Below are positions 17,988 through 26,425 of a DNA stretch of 64,000 nucleotides, piece after piece. Origin of the DNA: Fusibacter_A sp965140735 (lineage in GTDB: Bacteria > Bacillota > Clostridia > Peptostreptococcales > Acidaminobacteraceae); contig OZ223306.1 of NCBI GenBank assembly GCA_965140735.1, forward strand, positions 4,650,001-4,714,000, given 5' to 3'. The translations under genes and the position numbers were made by a program. Positions within the stretch are counted from its first letter, which is position 1; each line of letters begins with the position of its first letter. The notes beneath the pieces are model-generated. The model did not search any database, was not told the origin of the DNA, and saw only the letters and a list, made by a program, of their open reading frames with translations.

Positions 17988-18131
17988 GAAAAGTCTCCTT
18001 TTATAATTTAAAACTCAAAATTGAGTAGATTGATAAGTCTTTATTATACTAAAAAAATGAGAATACTGAAATACTTTATGGGAAAAATCCGCTATAATAA
18101 AACTAGGTTTATATGAAAGGAATTATCTGAG

Positions 18132-20024
18132 ATGTCACAAAATTTTGTGGTGAAAGACCATATTAAAGAACAGCTTAAACGCTTGCCTCATAACCCCGGT
18201 GTCTATATTATGAAAGATCATGAAGGGGAGATCATATATGTTGGCAAGTCTAAAAACTTGAAAAATCGTGTGAGTTCATATTTTAGAGGATTTAACTCTC
18301 ACATGCCTAAGGTTCAAACTATGGTCATCAATATTGCCGAGTTTGAATACTTTATCACGGATACAGAAGTTGAAGCTTTAATACTTGAAGCCAATTTAAT
18401 TAAGAAACATTTGCCTCGATTTAATATTCTTCTTAAAGATGATAAAATGTATCCTTTTATCTTGGTTACTATTGAAGAAGCATTTCCCCGTGTTCTTATG
18501 ACTCGTAATTATTCTGGTAAAGGTAAACATTTTGGTCCCTATATGAGTAGCGATCAAGTGCGAAAAACAATCGAAGTGATACAGACGCTCTTTCCACTCA
18601 GGGAGTGTAGTAAAAAAATCACGAGTAAAATAGACCGACCTTGCTTGAACTTTCATATAGGTAGATGTGCTGGAGCTTGTAATCATGCTATTTCTGAGGC
18701 AGATTATAGAGTGTATGTTAATCAAGTGCTCCAATTTTTAAATGGCGATAGAGAGTGGCTTATCAACGATTTGAATCAACAGATGCTTAAAGCGGCAGAA
18801 GCTTTAAATTTTGAAGCGGCAGCTGAAATACGTGATAAAATAAATGCGCTGAATGCGCTAAATGAAAAACAAAAGGCTATTCAAGCAAATGATAAAAATC
18901 AAGATTTTATCGCCTTTTATAGTTTTGAGGAAAGAACATGTGTCATGCTCTTTCAAGTGAGGGGCGGAAAGATTGAAGGTCGAGAGTCTCATAACATATC
19001 TAATGCACGTGGTATGAGTGCTTCTGATATTTTAACTTCTTTTATAACACAGTACTACTCTGGTGCACTAATGATTCCTAAAGAAATCTATTTATCTAAT
19101 GAAATAGAAATGAAAGAGCTCTATTCAGATTGGTTGACGAAGTTACTGGGAACAAAAGTGGAGATTCATATACCTCAAAAAGGTGAAAAGAAAAAACTTA
19201 TAGATTTGGTGAGTAAGAACGCGAAAGAGTATATTATTAAATTTCAAGAAAAAATTGACAAAGAAATTCGATTTAGAGAATCCGCTGAGAACGAACTTAA
19301 AGATGTACTGGGTATGCCTCAGAACATGAAGCTTAGAAGACTTGAAGCCTATGATATCTCCAATACTTCAGGTGTATATTCGGTAGGCAGTATGGTCGTT
19401 TTCGAAGAGGGGAAAAAGAAGCGTAGTGATTATAGACGTTATAGGATCAAGACGATTGAAGGTGCAAATGACTATGGTTCTATGCAGGAAGTGCTTTATC
19501 GCAGATTTAAAAGAGGGCTTGAAGAGCAAAATATAGCCTCACAGAATGGTATTGGTGAAGGCAAATTCATTCACTTTCCAGATCTAATCTTAATTGATGG
19601 TGGTAAGGGACATGTAAATGCAGTACAGGATGTTTTAAAAGCGCTCAGTATTGATATCCCATGTGTAGGGATGGTCAAGGATGATTATCATAAGACAGAA
19701 GACTTGTATTATCAAGGGGAACTTTGTGGATTAAAGCAAAAGAACAATGCTTTTAAGCTCATTTATGAGATTCAAGAAGAAGTACATCGATTTGCAATTG
19801 AGTACCACAAGTCATTAAGGTCAAAGGAAATGACTTATTCCATTTTAAATGAGATTTCTGGCATTGGAGAAAAACGTAAAATCGCACTGTTAAAGCATTT
19901 TCACTCTATTGAAAGCATAAGTGTTGCCAATGTGGCAGACTTAGAAAAAGTAGAGGGGATTAATAAAACAGTGGCCCAAAGTATTTATGATTATTTTCAT
20001 ATAAGAGAGAATAAGAAAGAATAA
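18132..20024 (+). CDS. uvrC: UvrABC excision nuclease subunit UvrC
   Basis: Makes the dual incision in nucleotide excision repair. The GIY-YIG nuclease is at residues 15-95 (GVYIM, YVGKSKNL), the UVR domain near 203-238 (AAEIRDKINAL), the RNase H-like 5' nuclease domain at about 360-540 (IDGGKGHVNAV), and a C-terminal helix-hairpin-helix (ISGIGEKRKIALLKHF). 630 residues, full length. It is separated from uvrBA by the reverse-strand gene, and no SOS box was found in front of it. A TATAAT at 18093 may be its -10 box. Confidence 0.97.
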   Translation: MSQNFVVKDHIKEQLKRLPHNPGVYIMKDHEGEIIYVGKSKNLKNRVSSYFRGFNSHMPKVQTMVINIAEFEYFITDTEVEALILEANLIKKHLPRFNILLKDDKMYPFILVTIEEAFPRVLMTRNYSGKGKHFGPYMSSDQVRKTIEVIQTLFPLRECSKKITSKIDRPCLNFHIGRCAGACNHAISEADYRVYVNQVLQFLNGDREWLINDLNQQMLKAAEALNFEAAAEIRDKINALNALNEKQKAIQANDKNQDFIAFYSFEERTCVMLFQVRGGKIEGRESHNISNARGMSASDILTSFITQYYSGALMIPKEIYLSNEIEMKELYSDWLTKLLGTKVEIHIPQKGEKKKLIDLVSKNAKEYIIKFQEKIDKEIRFRESAENELKDVLGMPQNMKLRRLEAYDISNTSGVYSVGSMVVFEEGKKKRSDYRRYRIKTIEGANDYGSMQEVLYRRFKRGLEEQNIASQNGIGEGKFIHFPDLILIDGGKGHVNAVQDVLKALSIDIPCVGMVKDDYHKTEDLYYQGELCGLKQKNNAFKLIYEIQEEVHRFAIEYHKSLRSKEMTYSILNEISGIGEKRKIALLKHFHSIESISVANVADLEKVEGINKTVAQSIYDYFHIRENKKE

Positions 20025-20096
20025 GAGAGAAGTAAGAAAAGAATGAAAAAAACTGAAAATTCTGAAAATAGATAAATCATTCACAAAATGTGTTCT

Positions 20097-20128
20097 AACA
20101 CCCCGGTATATGTGGGGTGTTATTTTTA
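20097..20128 (+). terminator. Terminator after uvrC
   Basis: AACACCCC (20097-20104) pairs with GGGGTGTT, with a short loop and then ATTTTTATT. Confidence 0.88.
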
Positions 20129-20313
20129 TTACAAATAGATATTTGTACAAATTATACACAATAAAGGTGCAAAAAAAGATGCACACATTAACAAAAAAAC
20201 AAATTGTTTGTAAATAATGTAAAAGTGTTGGATGCAAATAATGTTTAAATTTCAACGCTTAAAGAGCCTTAAATATTACAAAAAATTATAGAAATAGAAT
20301 AACTATTTTTGTG

Positions 20314-20342
20314 TATACATTATAATCATTCTATGTTATAAT
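20314..20342 (+). promoter_or_regulatory. Probable promoter of the hydrogenase operon
   Basis: TATACA (20314-20319), 17 bases, TATAAT (20337-20342). The -35 box is only a partial match. The assignment is supported by the Rex-like palindrome placed just downstream. Between the uvrC terminator and this promoter (20130-20310) I see AT-rich sequence and no gene. Confidence 0.6.
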
Positions 20343-20354
20343 TTTATCGAATAT

Positions 20355-20372
20355 AGGTTAATAAATTAACAA
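20355..20372. promoter_or_regulatory. Rex-type operator upstream of hydCBA
   Basis: AGGTTAATAAATTAACAA contains GTTAA-N4-TTAAC with a perfect right half (TTAACAA) compared with the Rex consensus TTGTTAANNNNTTAACAA. It starts 13 bases after the -10 box, a repressor position. Rex senses the NADH/NAD+ ratio. The rex gene is not in this window. Confidence 0.75.
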
Positions 20373-20383
20373 GCAGCTTTAAA

Positions 20384-20445
20384 CCTAGTAAAATACTAGG
20401 GATTGGACAGTTCGGGTTATGTTCGAGCTCAGTCGAATGTACGAA
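20384..20445 (+). promoter_or_regulatory. Structured 5' leader of the hydrogenase mRNA
   Basis: Two hairpins precede the first gene. CCTAGTA pairs with TACTAGG across three As (20384-20400). TTCGA pairs with TCGAA (20422-20437), extended outward by TTCG/CGAA. No T-run follows, so this is not a terminator. It may affect mRNA stability or translation; not a riboswitch class I recognise. Confidence 0.4.
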
Positions 20446-20464
20446 GTATAAGGAGGAACTATTA

Positions 20465-20944
20465 ATGGCCAAAAACTTTTTAACAGAAGAAAATTTTGCG
20501 AAGCTTGATAGGGTAATTGAAGAGCATAAAGATATGCAAGGTCCTTTGATGCCTATTTTGCATGAAGCGCAACACATTTTCGGTGCAATTCCTATGGAAG
20601 TACAAAAAGTTATATCTGAAAAATTACATGTACCTTTAGCTGAAATTTATGGCGTTGTTACATTCTATTCACAATTCACGTTAGAGCCTAAAGGCGAGTA
20701 CTTAATTGGTATATGCTTAGGAACTGCATGCTATGTTAGAGGTGCACAAAGCATTATTGATAAAGTGGTTGATCTCACAGGTGTAGCTGTTGGTAAAACA
20801 TCTGCCGATGGAAAATTCTCGTTAGAAGCTACAAGATGTATTGGAGCTTGTGGACTTGCTCCAGTATTAACAGTTAATGAAGACGTTTATGGTAGACTCG
20901 TACTTGAAGATATTCCAGGTATTATTGCGAAATATCAAGGTTAG
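20465..20944 (+). CDS. hydC: NuoE-like [2Fe-2S] subunit of NAD-dependent FeFe hydrogenase (HydC)
   Basis: 159 residues. An N-terminal helical part precedes a thioredoxin-fold [2Fe-2S] domain with ligands Cys84, Cys89, Cys125 and Cys129 (CLGTAC, CIGACG), the NuoE/24-kDa pattern. In trimeric electron-bifurcating hydrogenases this subunit links the NuoF-like flavoprotein to the catalytic subunit. It has a strong AAGGAGG Shine-Dalgarno and starts the four-gene operon. Cytoplasmic. Confidence 0.9.
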   Translation: MAKNFLTEENFAKLDRVIEEHKDMQGPLMPILHEAQHIFGAIPMEVQKVISEKLHVPLAEIYGVVTFYSQFTLEPKGEYLIGICLGTACYVRGAQSIIDKVVDLTGVAVGKTSADGKFSLEATRCIGACGLAPVLTVNEDVYGRLVLEDIPGIIAKYQG

Positions 20945-20961
20945 ACTTAGGAGGAATAAGA

Positions 20962-21327
20962 ATGAAATCTTTAGCTGAACTTGCAAAAATCAGAGAAGAA
21001 GCGCTTAAAAAAGTAGACTTAAGAACTGATAGAAAAGGCACTAGAATTGTTGTTGGAATGGCAACTTGCGGTATTTCTGCAGGGGCTAGACCGGTACTTG
21101 CAGCATTAATGGATGAGGCTCAAAAAAGAGGCCTTAAAGATATTGAAATCACTCAAACGGGTTGTGTTGGTGTTTGCAGATTAGAGCCGATGATCGATGT
21201 GTACAAAGAAGGCGAAGAAAAAGTAACATATGTTGAGTTAACAGAAGAGAAAGCAAGAAAAATTATTGCTGAACACGTTGTTAATGGCAATATCGTTATG
21301 GAATACACTATCGGGGCAGCTGAATAA
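20962..21327 (+). CDS. Thioredoxin-like [2Fe-2S] ferredoxin domain protein of the hydrogenase operon
   Basis: 121 residues. An N-terminal helix is followed by a compact [2Fe-2S] thioredoxin-like fold. Visible cysteines are Cys36 (MATCGISAGA), Cys68 and Cys72 (TGCVGVC). Only three of the usual four ligands are seen, a feature of this small hydrogenase-associated family. AGGAGG precedes the ATG; it lies 17 bases after hydC and 31 before hydB. Probably an accessory electron carrier or assembly partner. Its exact job is not established from sequence. Confidence 0.82.
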   Translation: MKSLAELAKIREEALKKVDLRTDRKGTRIVVGMATCGISAGARPVLAALMDEAQKRGLKDIEITQTGCVGVCRLEPMIDVYKEGEEKVTYVELTEEKARKIIAEHVVNGNIVMEYTIGAAE

Positions 21328-21358
21328 GTACCAATAATCAATTTGAGGAGGTAAATAA

Positions 21359-23155
21359 ATGGATTTTTATAGATCACACGTACTTGTATGTGGAGGAACT
21401 GGATGTACATCTTCAGGCTCGGTATCAATTGAAGAAATGTTCAATACTCAATTACAAGAAAAAGGGTTAGATAAAGAAGTTAAGGTTGTTAGAACTGGAT
21501 GTTTTGGACTTTGTGAAGCAGGTCCAATTTGTATCGTTTATCCAGAAGGTTCATTTTACTCAAGAGTTGAACTCAAAGATGTGGAAAGAATTGTAGATGA
21601 ACATTTATTAAAAGGTAGAATTGTAAAAGATTTATTATTCGTAGACAAAACTGCTAATGTGACTGATATAGCGACATCAATTAATGATGTGCCTTTCTAT
21701 AAAAAACAAAAAAGAGTTGTTTTGAGAAACTGTGGGGTTATCAATCCTGAAGTCATCGAAGAATACATCGCATTCGACGGTTATAAAGCACTTGGTAAAG
21801 CATTAACTGAAATGACACCAACAGAAGTTGTTGATGTTATGAAAAAATCAGGTCTTCGTGGCCGTGGCGGCGGCGGATTCCCAACTGGTCTTAAATGGGA
21901 GTTTACTCAAAAAGCTGAAGGCGACATCAAGTATGTAGCTTGTAATGCGGATGAGGGAGATCCAGGTGCATTCATGGACAGATCTGTTCTTGAAGGTGAT
22001 CCACATGCAATTATCGAAGCAATGGCAATTGCAGCTTATGCAATTGGTGCTGAAAAAGGATATGTATATATTAGAGCGGAGTATCCAATCGCAGTTAAGC
22101 GTTTAGGAATCGCTATTGGACAAGCTAAAGAGATGGGTCTTTTAGGAGAAGATATCTTTGGTACAGGATTCAATTTTGATCTTGAAATTAGACTTGGTGC
22201 TGGTGCATTCGTTTGTGGTGAAGAAACTGCTTTAATCGCTTCTATTGAAGGCGAAAGAGGTATGCCTAGACCAAAACCACCATTCCCTGCTCAAAAAGGA
22301 ATTTTTGGCAAACCAACATTAATCAACAACGTTGAAACTTATGCTGTGGTTGCTCAAATTATCTTAAACGGTGCTGAATGGTTTACTTCAATGGGTACTG
22401 AAAGATCGCCAGGTACAAAAGTATTTGCACTTGGTGGTAAAATTAATAACACTGGTCTTGTTGAAATTCCAATGGGTACACCGCTTAGAGAAGTTATTTA
22501 TGATATTGGTGGTGGGATTCCAAATGGTAAAGCATTTAAAGCTGTTCAAACAGGTGGACCATCAGGTGGATGTATCACTGCAGATCACTTAGATACGCCA
22601 ATTGACTTCGATACATTAACAGCTCTTGGCTCAATGATGGGGTCAGGCGGAATGATCGTTGTTGATGAAGACAACTGTATGGTTGACTTTGCAAGATTCT
22701 TCCTTGACTTTACAGTAGATGAGTCTTGTGGTAAATGTGCACCTTGTCGTGAAGGTACGAAGAGAATGCTTGAAATATTAAACAAAATCACTTCTGGTAA
22801 TGGTACGTTAAAAGATTTAGATACGTTAGAAGAGTTAGCTTACGCAATTAAGGACTCTGCACTTTGTGGCTTAGGACAGACAGCTCCAAACCCAGTATTA
22901 TCAACTATGAAATACTTTAGAGACGAATATGTTGCACATGTTGTAGATAAAAAATGTCCAGCAGGTATGTGTACAGATTTATTATCAGTGGTAATTGGCG
23001 AAGGGTGTATTGGCTGTACAGCATGTAAACGTGTTTGTCCAGTAGATGCAATCAGTGGAGAAGTTAAAGGTGTCCACGTTATTGATCAAAGCAAATGTAT
23101 CAAATGTGGTGCTTGTATCCCTAAATGTCCTAAGAAAGTAATTGTTAAACAATAA
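21359..23155 (+). CDS. hydB: NuoF-like NADH/FMN subunit of NAD-dependent FeFe hydrogenase (HydB)
   Basis: 598 residues. An N-terminal thioredoxin-like [2Fe-2S] domain (CGGTGCTSSG, RTGCFGLCEAGP) leads to the NuoF core with the NADH/FMN-binding GRGGGGFPTG and NADEGDPGAF. A [4Fe-4S] site follows (ESCGKCAPCREG with a later LCGLG), then a C-terminal pair of [4Fe-4S] ferredoxin motifs (CIGCTACKRVCP, CIKCGACIPKCP). The extra N- and C-terminal iron-sulfur domains are typical of the HydB subunit that bifurcates or confurcates electrons between NADH, ferredoxin and H2. GAGGAGG precedes ATG 21359. Confidence 0.94.
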   Translation: MDFYRSHVLVCGGTGCTSSGSVSIEEMFNTQLQEKGLDKEVKVVRTGCFGLCEAGPICIVYPEGSFYSRVELKDVERIVDEHLLKGRIVKDLLFVDKTANVTDIATSINDVPFYKKQKRVVLRNCGVINPEVIEEYIAFDGYKALGKALTEMTPTEVVDVMKKSGLRGRGGGGFPTGLKWEFTQKAEGDIKYVACNADEGDPGAFMDRSVLEGDPHAIIEAMAIAAYAIGAEKGYVYIRAEYPIAVKRLGIAIGQAKEMGLLGEDIFGTGFNFDLEIRLGAGAFVCGEETALIASIEGERGMPRPKPPFPAQKGIFGKPTLINNVETYAVVAQIILNGAEWFTSMGTERSPGTKVFALGGKINNTGLVEIPMGTPLREVIYDIGGGIPNGKAFKAVQTGGPSGGCITADHLDTPIDFDTLTALGSMMGSGGMIVVDEDNCMVDFARFFLDFTVDESCGKCAPCREGTKRMLEILNKITSGNGTLKDLDTLEELAYAIKDSALCGLGQTAPNPVLSTMKYFRDEYVAHVVDKKCPAGMCTDLLSVVIGEGCIGCTACKRVCPVDAISGEVKGVHVIDQSKCIKCGACIPKCPKKVIVKQ

Positions 23156-23204
23156 TTTGGGCTTTTGACGTTTAATGAGATTATAAGAAAGAGGTGTACG
23201 AATC

Positions 23205-24956
23205 GTGAGTAACGTATCTTTAATTATAAATGGCGCGAATTACGAAGTGCCAAGCAATTTAACTGTTTTAGAAGCAGCTAGAACTGTGGGTATTGATATT
23301 CCAACATTATGTTTCTTAAAGGATATCAATGAAGTTGGTGCTTGTAGAGTATGTGTCGTTGAAGTAGAGGGTGCTAGAGCACTTCAAGCTTCATGTGTAT
23401 TACCTGTTAGAGATGGCATGGTAGTGAACACAAATACAAATAGAGTAAGAAATGCAAGAAAAAATACAGTTGAATTACTTTTAGCGAACCACAACAGAGA
23501 GTGTACAACTTGCGTTAGAAGCAAGAATTGTGAATTACAATCTATATCAGAGGAATTAGGCATTAGAGACATTCGCTTTGAAGGTGCTAAGAGAGAACCT
23601 AAATTTGATGATGCATCTTACTCAATCGTAAGAGATTCAAGCAAATGTATTCTTTGTGGTCGTTGTGTAAGTGCATGTAAAAATGTTCAAGGTATTGGTA
23701 TCTTAGACTTCTTAAACAGAGGCTTCGAAACAACTGTAGGACCTGCTTTTGAAATGAGCATGAATGATGCACCTTGTATCTACTGTGGACAATGTATGGT
23801 TGTATGTCCAGTAGGTGCTTTATCTGAGAAATCAGGCATTGACCGTGTATGGAATGTACTTGAAGACAAATCAAAACATGTCATCGTTCAATCAGCACCA
23901 GCAGTAAGAGCGGCACTTGGTGAAGAGTTCGGATACGAAATCGGGACTAACGTTACTGGTAAACTTGCAACAGCACTTAGAAAATTAGGCTTTGATAAAA
24001 TATTTGATACAAACTGGGCAGCAGATGTTACGATCATGGAAGAGGGCACTGAGTTGTTAGGTCGTCTCAAAAATGGTGGTAAATTACCAATGATCACATC
24101 TTGTTCACCAGGTTGGGTAAGATATATTGAATTTAACTATCCAGATTTATTGGAGCATTTATCTTCATGTAAGTCGCCACAAAATATGTTTGGTGCACTT
24201 GCTAAGAGTTACTATGCTGAGAAGCATGGTATAGACGCTAAAGATATCGTCGTAGTATCTGTAATGCCTTGTACATCTAAAAAATCAGAAATTGAAAGAC
24301 CAGAACTTTCTGTTAATGGTTTACAAGATGTAGATATCTCTATTACAACTAGAGAACTTGCTAGAATGATCAAAGAAGCTAGACTTGAGTTTGATAAACT
24401 TGAAGAAGGCACATTCGATGCATTTATGGGCGATTACTCAGGTGCTGGTGTTATCTTCGGTGTAACTGGTGGTGTTATGGAAGCTGCACTTAGAACAGTG
24501 GCAGACGTCTTAACTGGTGAAGATCTTGAAAATGTAGATTATACGGCAGTTAGAGGTATCGAAGGTATCAAAGAAGCAACTGTAAACGTTGCTGGAACAG
24601 ATATCAAGATTGCGGTAGCACATAATACAACTAATGCTGGTATCTTACTTGATAAGATCAGAGCTGGTGAAGCTGATTACCACTTCATTGAAATCATGGC
24701 TTGTCCTGGTGGATGTGTAAACGGTGGTGGACAACCAATCCAACCTGCTAACGTGAGAAATGTGATTGATCTTAGAGCTGAAAGAGCGAAAGCACTTTAC
24801 TCTGAAGATGCATCTAAAGCTGTTAGAAAATCACATAAAAATCCAGAAATTAAAAAATTATACGATGAGTATCTTGGTGAGCCTAACAGCCACAAAGCAC
24901 ATGAATTGCTTCATACTCATTACTATGCAAGAGAGCAATATCCAATTAAAAAATAA
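23205..24956 (+). CDS. hydA: FeFe hydrogenase catalytic subunit HydA
   Basis: 583 residues with a GTG start preceded by AGAGGTG. Domains in order: plant-type [2Fe-2S] (GACRVCVVEV region), a His-Cys [4Fe-4S] motif (HNRECTTCVRSKNC), two [4Fe-4S] motifs (CILCGRCVSACK, CIYCGQCMVVCP), and the H-cluster domain. That domain has L1 TSCSPGW, L2 MPCTSKKSE and L3 MACPGGCVNGGGQP. This is the M3-type architecture of trimeric hydrogenases. It reduces protons or oxidises H2 in the cytoplasm using NADH and ferredoxin via HydB/HydC. The maturases HydE/F/G are not in this window. Last gene of the operon. Confidence 0.95.
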   Translation: MSNVSLIINGANYEVPSNLTVLEAARTVGIDIPTLCFLKDINEVGACRVCVVEVEGARALQASCVLPVRDGMVVNTNTNRVRNARKNTVELLLANHNRECTTCVRSKNCELQSISEELGIRDIRFEGAKREPKFDDASYSIVRDSSKCILCGRCVSACKNVQGIGILDFLNRGFETTVGPAFEMSMNDAPCIYCGQCMVVCPVGALSEKSGIDRVWNVLEDKSKHVIVQSAPAVRAALGEEFGYEIGTNVTGKLATALRKLGFDKIFDTNWAADVTIMEEGTELLGRLKNGGKLPMITSCSPGWVRYIEFNYPDLLEHLSSCKSPQNMFGALAKSYYAEKHGIDAKDIVVVSVMPCTSKKSEIERPELSVNGLQDVDISITTRELARMIKEARLEFDKLEEGTFDAFMGDYSGAGVIFGVTGGVMEAALRTVADVLTGEDLENVDYTAVRGIEGIKEATVNVAGTDIKIAVAHNTTNAGILLDKIRAGEADYHFIEIMACPGGCVNGGGQPIQPANVRNVIDLRAERAKALYSEDASKAVRKSHKNPEIKKLYDEYLGEPNSHKAHELLHTHYYAREQYPIKK

Positions 24957-24972
24957 GTTAAACCTTATACTG

Positions 24973-25007
24973 AGCGCTGGTGATTATAAAATCGCTGGCG
25001 CTTTTTA
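24973..25007 (+). terminator. Terminator of the hydrogenase operon
   Basis: AGCGCTGGTGAT pairs with ATCGCTGGCGCT (two G-U pairs), followed by TTTTT. Confidence 0.85.
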
Positions 25008-25013
25008 ATTAAG

Positions 25014-25046
25014 ACAACAAGATTTGAGCCGAAAGCTGTGATGAGG
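25014..25046. repeat. 33-bp dispersed repeat, copy 1
   Basis: The 33 bases, which include GAGCCGAAAGCTGTGATGAG, are identical to 32058-32090. Both copies directly follow an intrinsic terminator. No coding potential. Confidence 0.9.
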
Positions 25047-25213
25047 GGGGGCAACATATGTTTTTTTGTCAGACTATAGTCACTTTTATGTACAAAAAAT
25101 TAAAATTCTACTACATAGAAATTGAGATTGTTTAGAAAAAAGAAATAGAGTATGTTAAAATAAAATAGTCATCATAGATTCTGATGAAAATCACTTAAGA
25201 AATGGAGCATAAT

Positions 25214-25888
25214 ATGTTAGGAAAGATATTTGTCGTTGATGGCTGTGATTCATCTGGTAAAGAAACACAGGCAAAAATATTGTATAAAAGACTTTCAGAA
25301 GAAGGTTATAAAGTAAGACTGTTGTCTTTTCCAAATTATCAGAGCGATGCATCCGCACTCGTAAAAATGTATTTGAACGGCGATTTTGGCGAAAATGCTG
25401 ATGATGTGGATTCGTATGTGGCTTCCTCGTTTTATGCAGTAGATCGGTATGCTTCTTACATGACAGATTGGAAGTCTTTTTATCAAGAAGGTGGTATTCT
25501 CATATGTGATCGGTATACGACATCCAATATGGTACATCAAGCTTCTAAGATAGAAGATTTGACTGAAAAGGAAGTATTCCTAGAGTGGTTATCTGATCTT
25601 GAATACGGGATCTACAAATTACCGAGACCTAATGAAATACTTTTTTTAGATATGCCACCTGAAGCTGCACAAAAGCTGATGGCAGATCGCAAGAATAAAA
25701 TTACTGGGGATTCTAAAAAGGATATTCATGAAAAAGACGTTGAATATTTAAAAAGATCTTATTACAACGCCATTTATGTAGCTGAAAAAATGAATTGGTA
25801 TACCATAAATTGTGCATCAGAAGGACATGTTAAATCGATTGATGCCATATCAGAGGAAATATATCAATTGATTAAAGAGAAACTATAA
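25214..25888 (+). CDS. Thymidylate kinase-like deoxynucleotide kinase
   Basis: 224 residues. The P-loop GCDSSGKETQ (residues 10-19) differs from the usual GxDGSGKTTQ of thymidylate kinase. The DRYTTSN motif (about 97-103) and a LID-like basic segment (MADRKNKITG) are present. This is the clostridial tmk-like subfamily that acts on dTMP or a related deoxynucleoside (mono)phosphate; exact specificity cannot be read from sequence. ATG 25214 lies six bases after GGAG; the ATG at 25202 overlaps that site. Apparently single, between the hydrogenase operon and the signalling operon. Confidence 0.8.
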   Translation: MLGKIFVVDGCDSSGKETQAKILYKRLSEEGYKVRLLSFPNYQSDASALVKMYLNGDFGENADDVDSYVASSFYAVDRYASYMTDWKSFYQEGGILICDRYTTSNMVHQASKIEDLTEKEVFLEWLSDLEYGIYKLPRPNEILFLDMPPEAAQKLMADRKNKITGDSKKDIHEKDVEYLKRSYYNAIYVAEKMNWYTINCASEGHVKSIDAISEEIYQLIKEKL

Positions 25889-25964
25889 ATCGGTTGGAAA
25901 TACACATAAAATCAAGAAAGCCGCAGTAAATTTAAAACAGTTCAAAAGACCTGAATAAAACAAA

Positions 25965-25993
25965 TTGAAGTCTTTTTGTAAAGGTGATATAAT
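25965..25993 (+). promoter_or_regulatory. Promoter of the hydrogenase-like signalling operon
   Basis: TTGAAG (25965-25970), 17-base spacer, TATAAT (25988-25993). The -35 box overlaps the right half of a weak hairpin (AAAAGAC/GTCTTTT, 25945-25977) that could terminate the upstream kinase gene. Confidence 0.75.
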
Positions 25994-26004
25994 GTATTTG
26001 ACAA

Positions 26005-26042
26005 TTGTTAAATAATTAACCCTTTTGATAAAGTGTTAATGA
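26005..26042. promoter_or_regulatory. Tandem Rex-type operators of the signalling operon
   Basis: TTGTTAA-ATAA-TTAACCC (26005-26022) matches the Rex consensus in 16 of 18 positions, counting the spacer as free. It starts 12 bases after the -10 box. A weaker second palindrome-like site, TTGATAA-AGTG-TTAATGA (26025-26042), is centred exactly 20 bases further, two helical turns. Confidence 0.78.
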
Positions 26043-26067
26043 ATTGATCCTTAACAGGGGGGCAATC

Positions 26068-26415
26068 ATGCAGTTAAGATATATTATGGAACTCATTGAA
26101 GCGGATGTTGTTGCTCATAAATGTGGGATTGAATATGATGTTCAAACCGCTTTTGGCTCGGATCTCATGAGCGATGTACTTGCGTATGTTGAAGAAGATA
26201 CTCTTTTAATTACAGGTCTTACCAATCAACAAGTGATTAGAACTGCAGAAATGCTTGATTTAAAAGCAATATTGTTTGTGCGTGGAAAAATTCCTTGTTC
26301 AGAAGTGATTAATTTGGCTGAGGAAAAACAGATCGTTCTGATGACAACAAAGCAAACTCTATTTAGTGTGTCAGGTATTTTATATCAAAATGGTTTATGC
26401 GGCATCAAATTATAA
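26068..26415 (+). CDS. DRTGG domain protein (first copy)
   Basis: 115 residues, a single DRTGG-like domain: the VEEDTLLITGLTNQQVIRTA core followed by KAILFVRGKIPCSEVINLA and a final TLFSVSGILY helix. DRTGG domains are found fused to CBS or phosphotransacetylase domains and in hydrogenase regulatory operons; the ligand is unknown. ATG 26068 follows GGGGGG. First gene of a seven-gene run. A second DRTGG protein lies at 28161. Confidence 0.82.
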   Translation: MQLRYIMELIEADVVAHKCGIEYDVQTAFGSDLMSDVLAYVEEDTLLITGLTNQQVIRTAEMLDLKAILFVRGKIPCSEVINLAEEKQIVLMTTKQTLFSVSGILYQNGLCGIKL

Positions 26416-26425
26416 AGGTGATGCT

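Noticed and set aside
20025..20464. Possible small gene in the uvrC-hydC gap
   Set aside because: No frame with a start, ribosome binding site and reasonable length was found; the gap is explained by terminator, promoter, operator and leader.
25021..25046. Hammerhead ribozyme suggested by GAAA and TGATGAG in the 33-bp repeat
   Set aside because: The catalytic core needs CUGAUGA; here a G precedes UGAUGA, and the flanking stems do not pair as required.
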